From the NCBI GenBank assembly GCA_963573305.1, contig OY754329.1, forward strand, positions 80,004,576 to 80,068,575: a DNA stretch of 64,000 nt. The letters are read 5' to 3'. A program made the position numbers and the translations under genes. Below, piece after piece: positions 25,965 to 34,989 of the stretch; within the stretch, counting starts at the first letter, position 1; each line of letters starts with the position of its first letter. Source of the DNA: Pyrrhosoma nymphula. Taxonomy: Eukaryota; Arthropoda; Insecta; Odonata; Coenagrionidae. A model generated the notes under the pieces. The model worked only from the letters and a program-made list of their open reading frames with translations, searched no databases and was not told the DNA's origin.

Positions 25965-26419
25965 CTTACACGTGCCGTGCCCTTTCTACCTTTAGTATTT
26001 CTTCCTTCATCTCAGCATAAAACTTCGCTTCGCATCACCAGCTTCGCTTTCTTTGTCCTAGAGAATCTCATTACTTTTGTTTTCTTATTATTAATCTTCA
26101 TCCCGTATTTCTCGCACTGCATTTCCAGTGCATCTACTAAAGTTTGCAATCCTTTCGATGACCGACTGACCAACGCCTGGTCGTCTGTGAATCTAATCGA
26201 CTTTATCCGCTGACCTCCTAATTTCATTCCCACATCTAGCTCATCCCATGCCTCTTTTACCATTTCTTCAGCATAGATGTTAAAAAGTAAAGGCGAAAAC
26301 GGGCACCCTTGCCGCACCCCGCGACCTATAACTGCCCACCCTGATTCACCGTCAGCTACCCTTACCTGAGCCCTCTGCCCCAAACATAAGTTTCGGTCGA
26401 TCGACCTGCAAATTCCCAA
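25965..26419 (-). pseudogene. LINE reverse transcriptase core fragment
   Basis: A minus-strand open frame of 135 codons contains two hallmark reverse transcriptase blocks. One is GVRQGCPFSPLLFNIYAEEM, the primer-grip/template region. The other is IRFTDDQALVSRS, the catalytic box with DD retained and the first residue T in place of the usual A. KYGMKINNKKTKVMRFSR follows, the next conserved block. Similarity fades near 26012 and a weak extension reaches 25965. Both the N-terminal RT and the C-terminal domain are missing, so this is an isolated slice. The sequence style fits the RTE-like LINEs whose tails occur elsewhere in the window. Confidence 0.85.
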
Positions 26420-27004
26420 ATTCCGACCAGGGAACTTAGACGAAACGTCAAAGCGGAGTATCTCAAATTATTTCTGACTCAATTCCAATATTTTCCAAAA
26501 TATGTAATGGGTTCATGGAAAGATGTATTTGAACGATAACTCATTGCTTCTGCATAATTAAAACAAGCACAAATGGGATGGAAATGAGTATACCCAAAAA
26601 GGAGATGAGGGTTGATATATTCTTGAGGGCATAATTCCTCGCTCCTGCATAATTTAAAACGATTTTTAAAACCAAGAGCCGAAAGCTAGATGGAAAATGT
26701 CTGAAGCCTTCAAGTTGCAAAGTGGAAAATATTACGCCTCTTTAATGTTCCCTGATGCTCTTTAGAGTTTTGGATCTATTATCTATACTTTCGGAATTTT
26801 GGTTTGATTGCAATTTGTACAAGCTGAAGGGAAATAAGGCAGAATACTACGAATATTTTATTCAACCAATGCACAAGGCATATTAAGGAAAGGTGGAACA
26901 GTTTACAACGGAGTGTAGCGTTGTACGGAGCATGAACGTGAACTTCGAGAAAATAGGTCGATAATAGGCATTAGGCGTGTAAGATGTGGGTGTGAAGTAG
27001 AATG
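26420..27004. other. Unrecognised stretch between LINE pieces
   Basis: No coding signal identified. Confidence 0.45.
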
Positions 27005-27022
27005 TAGTAACCCCCTACCATC

Positions 27023-27478
27023 TTACGCTATTTCTTTCTTCATCTCAGCATACGTCCTACCTCTCTTCATTCCATCCATTAAGCCTATTCTCTTTCTTTC
27101 CCTTCCTCGCTTACCTAACATCCTCCTTCTATCACGGCTCTCAATACCCCCTTGCTCTTTATTACCTCTTCCAACCACTAACTCTGCCTCCTCCTCATTT
27201 ACTCAATTAAATACCTCTCCTCACCCACCATACCAACCACTTCCTTGTTCGTCTTCCTTTCCATCCACCGCACTTTCCCCACTCACCTCTACACCCACGC
27301 TTATGAGGCAGCCAATCCTCTCTCCTCTGCTCGCAGGCTTCTGCAACAAAACAAAGCTACGCTTGACATTTAATCCTTCCCTAGCCTTTTCTAAGCACTC
27401 CAACACAAGGTCCCTTAAGGGAGTCATTTCGTCTCGTAATTCCACTGACACTCGAGTGACGTTTCGGAATAAATGCAC
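27023..27478 (-). pseudogene. LINE-like C-terminal ORF fragment
   Basis: One minus-strand frame runs about 152 codons with only two internal stops (near 27208 and 27190). Its end, GKRGRERKRIGLMDGMKRGR then TYAEMKKEIA and a stop at 27025-27023, matches the Arg/Lys-rich terminal motif also seen at 39405-39500 (minus) and 29575-29640 (plus). That motif is typical of the extreme C-terminus of RTE-like LINE proteins. The upstream part (LRDLVLECLEKAREGLNVKR) is not recognised. It lies upstream of the RT slice at 25965-26419 in transcription order, which is the wrong order for one element, so the two are probably separate insertions. Confidence 0.55.
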
Positions 27479-28659
27479 TAAATACCATTTTTAATGCCGA
27501 TTTCGTTAATTTTAGATTTAATTCTATCAATCTTCAGTGTTTTCAAAATTAAAATATTACGTAATGACGATGGAATTAAATAAATAACTTGATGATAACT
27601 TACAATTAGGAACATTCAAGAACGTCCAAGGGGTAAACCCTGTCCCACGTACAGGTGATGCCTCTGAGACAGAACGTAGATTAGGAAATTGAGTGAAACC
27701 TAAATAGTGATACAAATAAAACAGTACACCTACAAGGAAGACATGATTCTCATAACAATTAATTTAAAATTAAAGGGAAAGAAAAATCTTTTAGTACCAG
27801 CAAATTTTATGCATCGATACTCGCGTGAAATATAGTTTGTACGCCAACAAAGAATAATGGACTATTGTTGACCTTGCTTGGTCAAACATTCATACTCAGC
27901 TGAACACCTCACAAGTTCCTCGGTTATACGCTATCTTGAAAGGCAGGCTCTCAAGCTGACAACCACACAACACTCTTCAAACAATTGGAAATAACTTCCA
28001 GAATCATTTGGAGTACACGTACGCCACGCGAGTGAAAGAGGGTATTTGGAATAATAAATAACACGTCTATTTCTCCACCTGCGCTTGAATTCCTACGTCC
28101 AAATCAGAACGAAGAGACGTGGCTCGAACAAAGGAGAGAGACGGACTGGGAATCGTGAGTCACTGAGTGCACATTTTAATAACTTTTATCGTAAGTCGAA
28201 AGAAAGTCTTGGACCACATTTCATTAATGGAGTAATTGTTTATACGATGGGAATCACTATGCATGCAGTAGGTAGTTTAAATAATGCAAGAATTACCTAT
28301 ATTATAAAATTTTTCGCCAGGATTTTCGGCACGGAAGCCGAAATTCAGGCAAACATCATATCTATATAAGCTTCTCTTTACTCAGCATAATACCTTGATA
28401 TTTGTTGGCAACATTATAATAATATGAAACGGATTATTTTGCGTGTAGGAGAAAATCTGTTAATATATAATCAAATTATCACGAAATATATGTCATATGC
28501 CGTGAACCTAAGTGTTAAAATACCATTGAGTTGCTAAGAAATCGTGATTTGCAGTTTTTTAACTTTTATCTATAGGTAGTACGAATAAAGACACGTATGC
28601 AAAGCTTCACGAAAATCTGTTCATAAACAAAAACTGCTCCAACCACCTTAAAGGGTGCG
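27479..28659. other. Unrecognised stretch
   Basis: No gene or repeat family seen. Confidence 0.45.
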
Positions 28660-28985
28660 TAAACTTGTAGCGCAAAGGCGGAGAAGAGCTTCGCTTAAGA
28701 GGTGAAGGGGATTAAATCTAGGGCTTCACGCCGGGCGAGCGAGAGTGGTAGGGATCGCGAGGAACACATTTCTTCTCCTCAGTCACGCGCCGCGGCGCGT
28801 AAGGGTTTTATCTCGGTCGCAAGGGGGCGCGAAGGGAGTGGCGAGGGGAAAAGGGCGTCGCCAAAGCTCCTCGTTTACCGCACTTGAGGAGAAGAAACGA
28901 GCGAGAAATGTTACTCGTTGACGGGACGAGTCACACATCTACGTATAAATCCAACCGTGTTGAGCGCCGCTGGGCGGAAGAGCAA
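28660..28985. other. GC- and CpG-rich patch
   Basis: This segment is distinctly richer in G, C and CpG than its surroundings, including CGCGCCGCGGCGCG near 28786-28799. A plus-strand frame of 61 codons here is Arg/Ser/Gly-rich and probably spurious. It could be a promoter-like region or the edge of the adjacent THAP element. No TATA box or exon can be tied to it. Confidence 0.4.
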
Positions 28986-29315
28986 TTTAAAATAATGAAA
29001 AAAGACTGTATGCTATTGAAACTAATATCGGGGAAGTCTACTAAAATTGGATGATTACGCGATTTAAACGTACCATCTTCACCGAAAATTACAATGAAAG
29101 CAGTTTTTCTGTAATTTACGAACTATTCGTAAAATTTTACTTTGAAAATTGTGTTTTAACCTTGCGCTCAAAACGACTCGTCGCCATGTTTGATAAGCGT
29201 GACGTCAGACTCCAGTAAATACGGTTCCGTGGTGCTATTTCCAATCCCTAGTTCCGTCAGTTAGCAGTTTTGAGTCGCTGTATATCTTGTCTACGGAAGA
29301 GAAAATTATTCAGTC

Positions 29316-29435
29316 ATGCCATACAAGTGGTGCATTGTTCCTTTGTGCAAATGTTCAACCATATTTACGCCAAAAAATATTGTAATACTCCCTGAATGTG
29401 CCTTTACAAAGCCAGAGTCAGCCATTACGTTATAA
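29316..29435 (+). pseudogene. THAP-domain protein N-terminal fragment
   Basis: A 39-residue frame begins MPYKWCIVPLCKCST. It has the THAP start signature: a Cys-x-x-x-x-Cys pair near the N-terminus followed by a short Pro-containing loop. A THAP domain needs about 90 residues with a C2CH zinc site and an AVPTIF-type end. Here the frame stops early and the second half of the zinc site is missing. THAP domains are used by P-element-like and other transposases and by proteins domesticated from them. The neighbouring inverted sequences favour a transposon origin over a host gene. Confidence 0.6.
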
Positions 29436-29574
29436 TTACGCTCGAATCATACACACTCGGTCACAAAAATGCTTATGTGAGCACTTAGCAGTTGTCCACA
29501 AGACCTTACAAGCTGTGAAACACTAGGGATGGGCAGAAATAATCGGTTACATCAATAACTGATTTTTTTACTTT

Positions 29575-29760
29575 AGGAGGAGGATAGGAATTCTGGACGA
29601 AATAAGAGGAGGTAGAAGATATGAAGAATTGAAGAGGGATCTAATAACGGGCCATCCTTAGGAGGGAAAGCGAGACAATTTCTAGGAGGTTGGGATACAG
29701 AATGGTGACTGTCCAAGAACCTACCAATCAGCTGGTAGAATACTTGAATGAAAATGAAAT
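29575..29760 (+). pseudogene. LINE C-terminal tail inside the hAT element
   Basis: The plus strand reads RRRIGILDEIRGGRRYEELK at 29575-29634. This is the same terminal motif as in the minus-strand LINE tails at 27023 and 39405. It is followed near 29700 by TVQEPTNQLVEYLNENE, a plausible protein end. It is a short 3' remnant with no polymerase. Confidence 0.6.
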
Positions 29761-29880
29761 TAATGTTAACTGGTTAAAAACCGGTTATTTTCAGCGCAGG
29801 TTAACCTGAGTACTCGGTTATTTTATTACCGAAAAATAACCTGAGTGAAATAACCGGAAGCCTGCACTCTCTCGGGGAAC

Positions 29881-30160
29881 CTTGGTACATCTACATAGTT
29901 CTGTGCAAGCCACCACTACGGTTTGCGGCACAGGGTGATTCCACACCAGGCATGCAGCACTCGTCCCAGTACAAATCGGGACCTCACACGTTCCCCCAGC
30001 CGCTAGGAGTAGACCAAAAAGCAGTCAGAAAAACAGTGCACAGTCAAACTAGAAACTGGGAGAGTGCTACGTGAATGAACATGAAAACATGCAGTACACT
30101 GCTATAGAGACATCTAGTGGTCAATATTACTAATACTATTAATTTATGAATCCTACGAGA
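29881..30160 (+). repeat. Dispersed GGGTGATTC repeat, long copy
   Basis: About 280 bp are colinear with 62776-63060. Shared blocks include TGCAAGCCA, GCGGCACAGGGTGATTC, CAGGCATGCA.CACTCGTCC, CCTCACRC.TCCCC, a CARCAG.AGGAGAA.A.TGCACAG block, and ACATGCAG. No coding or terminal inverted repeats are evident. A related GCAAGCCAC...GGGTG block is common in arthropod genomes as I recall it, but I cannot assign the class. Confidence 0.75.
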
Positions 30161-31799
30161 TACTACTTCATGCAGAGAACAAAATAATGCCTGACATATC
30201 TAGCAGCAGTCCTAAATAAGTGCTGCTGCTAGCAACTGCAGGCCAAGGCCATGGTTCTATCCAGTTATTTTTATTTGAGTATTTGGAGAAATTAAGCATG
30301 AGTTATTTGTACATAATCTCTGCTCAATTTCAATTTAAAAATCAAGGGAATGCATGAGATGCGTCATAGCTATGCGATAAGCCATGCATATTGTGCTCCG
30401 AAGTAATCACTCTCGGTGAAAGCGTTTTACTGGCTAATAGGCAAATCACGAGGGTGATCGGAAGTTTTTGTCTTCATATATTTTCTGGTAAACTGAATTA
30501 CTCAGCGAAGAAGTTAACTTGGGGAACTTGCATGATTATTTTATTAAGCACTGGATGCGTAAGGAGGGGGATAATACATATTTTATTATCAAGGTGGTGT
30601 AAAATGGAAAAACTGTCACCATATGATTATATGAATTGTATTACTCTAATCCAACTTCATTTCGTCCGCACTTGGGAGTACTCGGTCTTGTTGCACTCAA
30701 AATTTCATAGTGAGAATGAATAAAGAACAATGAGAAAGAGAAAGTAATTTGTTAAAACATATCCCTCAATGATCAACAAATGTAACAACTCAGTCAAGCT
30801 TATTATCTAGTTTTCAACAGGAATGAAATAACTGATTAACATTAGAAAGAGTGACTTTGTTACTAGCGAGTCATCATCCCTACAGTGAAGTGTACCTCCA
30901 GAAAAAATTGGTTGCTCACAAGTAAAAGAATTGTAATATATATTAATTACACTATAGCGCTAGCTTAGGTAGTGTAACACCAGTTACTTCTCATTCGAGA
31001 TGCAAATAAGTATTTCACTACGTGCATTGATGTGATGCCGAAAATATTATAACTTAAATAAAATACTTCACGGAAATATTACCACAAACATGTCGAATTT
31101 TCCTTCTTAACTTTAAAAATCACAACTGATATACATTTATTTTAGCAGCAGTTGTCCAAAATAAGAAAAAACAGACTTTTTTTAGAAACGGCAAAAGTTT
31201 TCACCAAAAGCAGTAGTAATTCCCGTGTAGCTGCAATAATAATCACATTTTATTGAGTAAGTCACCATCGATGCACTCACGAGAGAATATTAATGTACCA
31301 CATCCGTAACAACACCTATTTAAAACCTATTATACCTTCAGGTTATAAAACAAAAAAAAAGTTTTTTCTTTCAGGTTTTAATACTAGAGTACTCTACTCA
31401 CTCTATTGAACTGAAAATAACCGGTTAACCCAACACCGGTTTTTTCCCATAACCGCCCATCCCTACGAAACACGGAATCGCTGTATTGCAACGGGGCGGG
31501 GGTTAAACCCCATAAACCCGATTACTCGCATTCTGACGTCACACCAATCAAAAGGCGTTTCCTCCGCGCGAAAGACATTTGAAATTTTCGCAAACTTTGA
31601 CGTTCCATAACTACAATAATATTGAGAATTATTAAGTGCTGCTTTGTAAATGTCAATGGATTTACTTTATTAATCGTTACATTAAAAAAAATTCTCTTTT
31701 AAATTTAGGAGAGCACCCCATTGTAGCACTATTCTGTGACTACTTAAGACACAGTAGCGATTGCTGTCGTCCATAAAATCTTACCTATAAAGCATGTTA

Positions 31800-31985
31800 T
31801 TGCTTGCTACGAAGGCTTCCGGGGTGATTGTATGATGACTTGAGGTTTTTGGATTCTTCCCGCGTTGGTCTATCCTCGTGGGCGACAGTTTCGCCGGCAT
31901 TCCAGTCGGCATGTTCAGGTCTGAAGTGTTTTTGGACCTGAAGAGACTGCTGTCTCTTCTTGTTATTACTACAGTCCTGAATTGT
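31800..31985. repeat. Possible Penelope-like repeat end
   Basis: This block contains TTCCCGCGTTGGTCT, TTTCGCCGGCATTCCAGTCG and GCATGTTCAGG, with an imperfect inverted repeat centred on the CATTCCAG. The arrangement of a TTCG element followed by TC.TCAGG also occurs at 33107-33140, in a repeat I suspect to be Penelope-like. The assignment is by resemblance only. Confidence 0.4.
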
Positions 31986-32144
31986 ACGAGTTAAAATATC
32001 CCTAAAATATCCGTGTGATCACGTAAATATCTTCTTTTTCCCGTTTTGACTTTTCTCTTGTTAATAATAATATCATCCGCGCCAACCCCAAACTCGCGTG
32101 ACCTAAATTATCCAGGTCAACTCAGCCTGGTGTGTTCCTTCTGA

Positions 32145-32357
32145 GCCTGTAGTAGTATTGCTGAAACTCACAAAACGCATGAACCCATTTATATAAAAGG
32201 AAAATGTAATAATGTTGTGATATTATCCGAAGAAGATTATGCTTCTATGCAAGAAACTTTATAGTTGTTATCAATTCCAAATATGAGAGTGTCTATTTCA
32301 CAAGCTAGTAGAGAGTACATAAAAGATTGCAGAGATTATACTGAAGTAGAAAGGTAG
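32145..32357 (+). pseudogene. Bacterial Phd/YefM-type antitoxin fragment
   Basis: A 71-codon plus-strand frame carries the core of the Phd/YefM antitoxin family. Visible motifs are AETHKTHEPIYIKGKCNNVV, ILSEEDYASMQETL, then after one in-frame TAG (32262-32264) LLSIPNMRVSI and an acidic end (DYTEVER) before the stop at 32355-32357. These are the central and C-terminal parts of the fold. The N-terminal DNA-binding strand is lost or frameshifted, since the frame is closed by TGA at 32142. In bacteria this protein neutralises a RelE/YoeB-type toxin and represses its own operon. The family has no eukaryotic host members that I know of, so I infer horizontal transfer, plausibly from an endosymbiont. 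The internal stop shows it is dead. Confidence 0.82.
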
Positions 32358-32359
32358 AT

Positions 32360-32485
32360 TTAGTACAATATAAGGTAGTGTTATCTAAAGCTGCCCAAAA
32401 ATATATTGCAATTTGTTTAAAAATAGAAGAAAGCGGTCGCCGTTGCCAGGCACTCGTTTGTTTATTCAAGTCTTCGTCACAGTAG
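32360..32485 (+). pseudogene. RelE/ParE-superfamily toxin, N-terminal fragment
   Basis: Immediately after the antitoxin stop, in a different plus-strand frame, the translation VQYKVVLSKAAQKYIAICLK resembles the opening strand and first helix of RelE/YoeB/Txe-type mRNA interferases. The gap of only two to five bases matches the tight antitoxin-then-toxin order of these operons. There is no ATG at the expected start. Similarity ends at about 32425, and the frame closes at 32483-32485. The catalytic C-terminal two thirds is absent, so no toxin activity is possible. On its own the match is weak; its position behind the antitoxin makes it convincing. Confidence 0.68.
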
Positions 32486-33054
32486 ACGAGATCGGCAACA
32501 GACAGCACTTCCGACAGAAGCTTCGACAATTCACGAACTGTTCGTGAGCCAATCATTAAGAGAGCGAAACGCATCTCCCGCCTTCTCGCAAAGAGTCATT
32601 AAAAAGGTGAGATTAAAAAATAACCCCCCTGAACTCGATTGTGTAGCATTTTAATGCATTTTATTATTGTTATTTTTAAGAGGAATAATCCGATAGCGGA
32701 GAAAGTTGACCAACAGAAATAAAAAATTTTTAATGAGCGGAGATAAACGTACGTATAACTTTCTATCTTCATTTGGCACAGATCCTTTCAAGAAACTCTA
32801 TGATGATGCAATAATTAAAACTTTGTAATATTGTAAAATAATTTAATTATTGCATCATATCGAAATTCCACAAAGTCATCCCTTCAACCGTCTTGTAAAC
32901 TCTATGATATCTGTAGGTAATTCACTAAATGCCTCACAAAGCAAATGTATCCAGTCTTCAATGGTCCTCGCCTTATACGAGTTAGTTGCTTTGTTAGAAC
33001 ATAATCATAATATAATTCTCTTATTAACTATTTATAATTAAATTATATTTGTGT
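32486..33054. other. Stretch with a 16-bp perfect inverted repeat
   Basis: TGATGCAATAATTAAA (32804-32819) is inverted at 32842-32857 with a 22-base loop. CTCTATGAT occurs on both sides of the hairpin, suggesting a local rearrangement. On the minus strand 32977-32880, an open stretch reads ARTIEDWIHLLCEAFSELPT. It may be a transposase remnant, but I cannot name the family. Confidence 0.45.
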
Positions 33055-33240
33055 AGTAACTCTTCTCGGGTCCTCCACCGGGCTAGGCTCTCCATACTGG
33101 CCGATGTTTCGATGACCGACTTGTGCATCGTCCTCAGGACAGTGGAATGACTCGGTATGGAGAGTCCAACCTGGTGGAGAACCCGAGAAGAATTCCTACA
33201 TCAGGTACGCCGCGCCGAGAAAGCATCAGATCGTACAATA
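33055..33240. repeat. Hairpin-bearing repeat, possibly Penelope-like
   Basis: Imperfect inverted arms of 36 bp (33062-33097 and 33155-33190; CTTCTCGGG..CTCCATAC) flank a 57-base loop containing CCGATGTTTCGATGACCGAC and CGTCCTCAGGAC. Beyond the right arm, ACGCCGCGCCGAGAAAGCAT resembles a sequence I associate with Penelope-like element ends in arthropods. No reverse transcriptase or GIY-YIG reading frame is present. Confidence 0.5.
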
Positions 33241-33541
33241 ATTATTTTTATTTGTATTTTTTTAAACAAAAATAATTAATGGACTACCAATGGTGATTAT
33301 CTAAATGCTCAAGGAATGGGTTTCTAAAGCTCTGTCATCACCAACTCTGGCTTAAATCGCATCGTCATTTATTCCAACGTCCTACACTCCCCGTTCCTCT
33401 CTCATGCTACATTCCAGGTGAATGATTTCAAAGGCCCCGATTCAACGGAAAGCCCTCTGGCCTGTCAATCACTGCACACCTCAATTCCCCATCTGCAACC
33501 TTAAATTGTTCAAACATAGCTCTGATTAATGAGAAAAAGTT

Positions 33542-33634
33542 GAGGATACCGGGACTAGCAACCATAATACCTATATGGAGTACCCCGAAACTGCACATAA
33601 GTTGGTGTAGTAGAATAATAGTCCCGGTATCCTC
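33542..33634. repeat. 16-bp inverted repeat
   Basis: GAGGATACCGGGACTA (33542-33557) is perfectly inverted at 33619-33634, enclosing a 61-base loop. It lies just upstream of a SINE. Function unknown. Confidence 0.75.
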
Positions 33635-33667
33635 CAAGTTTGTTAAAAAGAGCGAATACCACATTGA

Positions 33668-33915
33668 GTTCAAAGTTTGGTTCTAACCTCGCGGACTGCG
33701 GTGCTATGCGCACGCTTTGGACTGCTCGTTACATTGTACGTCCGGAAGTCTTGAAACCCTTGTTCCATAAAAGCCCAGAAAAATCAACAGGGAATGAAGA
33801 TGCCTCGGTAGCTTAACTGGCAAAAGCACTTGGCGCTAAATCGAGGAATCCGGATTCAACCCGATCAAGGCGTATGATTTTTCTTCTGTGGATTTTCGCA
33901 ATGAAGTGAAAACTT
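33668..33915 (+). repeat. tRNA-derived SINE with a conserved head
   Basis: The head (GTTCAAAGTTTGGTTCTAAC, then GCGGACTGCGGTGCTATGCG) is shared with the copy at 62518-62765. A tRNA-like body at 33802-33872 folds well: acceptor GCCTCGG with TCAAGGC (six of seven pairs with one wobble), a GCTT/AAGC D-stem, and an anticodon stem CTTGG/TCGAG. Its T-arm is degraded, so it is not a working tRNA. The tail reads ATGATTTTTCTTCTGTGGAT, matching the TGATTTCTCCTCTGTGAATT of the other copy. Confidence 0.78.
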
Positions 33916-34985
33916 CTAATAAGTCACGTATCGCCACTTTCATTCCTATATCGAACCGACACTCATAAAAATTATTCTTCCATCATATATATAGTCTTTT
34001 CCCTTTACGTGGCATAAATAAAAGATTTCCAAATTCATGCTATTTACCGATCTAAAGGTATACCCAATTAGGGAGAGATATAGAGCACCCTCATCCCTTT
34101 TAAGAGAGTTATTCTTATTAACTCAACGTAGTTTTTTTGTACTATTCAGTCCTCAGTGCCACAGATAATTATGTAAGGCATACATAATGAAATTCATGGG
34201 ACCAGTCTGCACATGCTGTCTATTTCAGTTGCGTTAAATGCTTTATTGAAAAAAACATAGAGGTCACTGTTGGGAAATAAATGTGCGAAAGGGAAAGGTT
34301 CCAACGTGATAATTTATGGGATGTGATCACAATTTTGTTTCTGCATTTAACGTGTTTGATTCTAGTGTTAATTGTGAGACCTCTTGCTATTGCCCTGTCT
34401 AGTCTCAGCTTGAATGATGTACGGTTCAATAGATTCTTCCGGTCCCATTTGGAAGAGACATAAAATATCGATCACACATGGAGACCAAAGCCTCATGTCA
34501 ATCTCCGCCTCAAGCTCACTGGTGGATGAGAAGTTAATAAGCAGGTTTGGAATTGCCTCGGGCAGGATTCATCCCGACACGCGACATTTACAGCACAATA
34601 CCTCCTATTCACGATTTTGTCATCATTGCAAATTAATGAATAGCCCACCAGGAAATAGAGATCGCGACCCTGATACTATTACTCCCCGAAACATTATATT
34701 TCATTCACGATAAACTCGCTGACACTCAATACCCTTGGGGCCATTTAAGTATTAATTACGACATTATAAGCGGGAAGGGGTTTGGACTCTTCTTTGACCG
34801 TCTTACGTAGGGAGATGTGTCTGTCCTAGGTCATATTAAAGTAAGATTTCATAGACTCTTAAGATTGATTTTGTACCACTTTTCTTAAATAATTGCTGGA
34901 TGAAAAATCGTAGCACTTAGTCTTCCTTAAGGAAAGGATTTTCAAAACATGAGGATATTATCAGTTTAAGGGCAGCAAAGTTAAC
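33916..34985. other. Unrecognised stretch
   Basis: No gene or repeat family identified. An open frame at 34414-34713 (99 codons) has no familiar feature. Confidence 0.45.
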
Positions 34986-34989
34986 CAAA

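Larger units (their letters stand above)
29524..31465. mobile_element. hAT-like DNA transposon, non-coding, 1942 bp
   Basis: The element starts TAGGGATGGGCAG and ends, read in reverse, TAGGGATGGGCGG. It is flanked by 8-bp duplications TGAAACAC (29516-29523) and CGAAACAC (31466-31473) with one mismatch. An 8-bp target duplication and short GGGATGGGC-type ends are hallmarks of the hAT superfamily. The subterminal regions carry repeated GGTTA/TAACCGGTT motifs. No transposase can be read. The longest frame (30391-30723 plus) is unrecognised. It contains a LINE tail (29575-29760) and a dispersed repeat (29881-30160), so it has been a landing site itself. It sits inside the THAP element. Confidence 0.82.
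29175..31565 (+). mobile_element. THAP-protein DNA element, interrupted by a hAT-like insertion
   Basis: The left side (about 29185-29210, GTTTGATAAGCGTGACGTCAGA) and the right side read in reverse (about 31556-31530, TTTTGATTGGTGTGACGTCAGA) are similar inverted sequences, suggesting internal parts of terminal inverted repeats. Between them, after removing 29524-31465, only about 400 bp remains, including a short THAP-like reading frame at 29316. The picture is a deleted DNA transposon with a THAP-type DNA-binding protein. The outer boundaries and target duplication were not found, so the limits are approximate. Confidence 0.5.

Noticed and set aside
28660..28985. A host-gene CpG-island promoter with first exon
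   Set aside because: GC/CpG enrichment is real, but I found no downstream exon, TATA box or splice-consistent frame. It adjoins a transposon.
33802..33872. A functional tRNA gene (best cloverleaf in the window)
   Set aside because: The T-arm pairs poorly, position 33 is not T, and the body lies between a conserved head and tail shared with another repeat copy. A tRNA-derived SINE explains it better.
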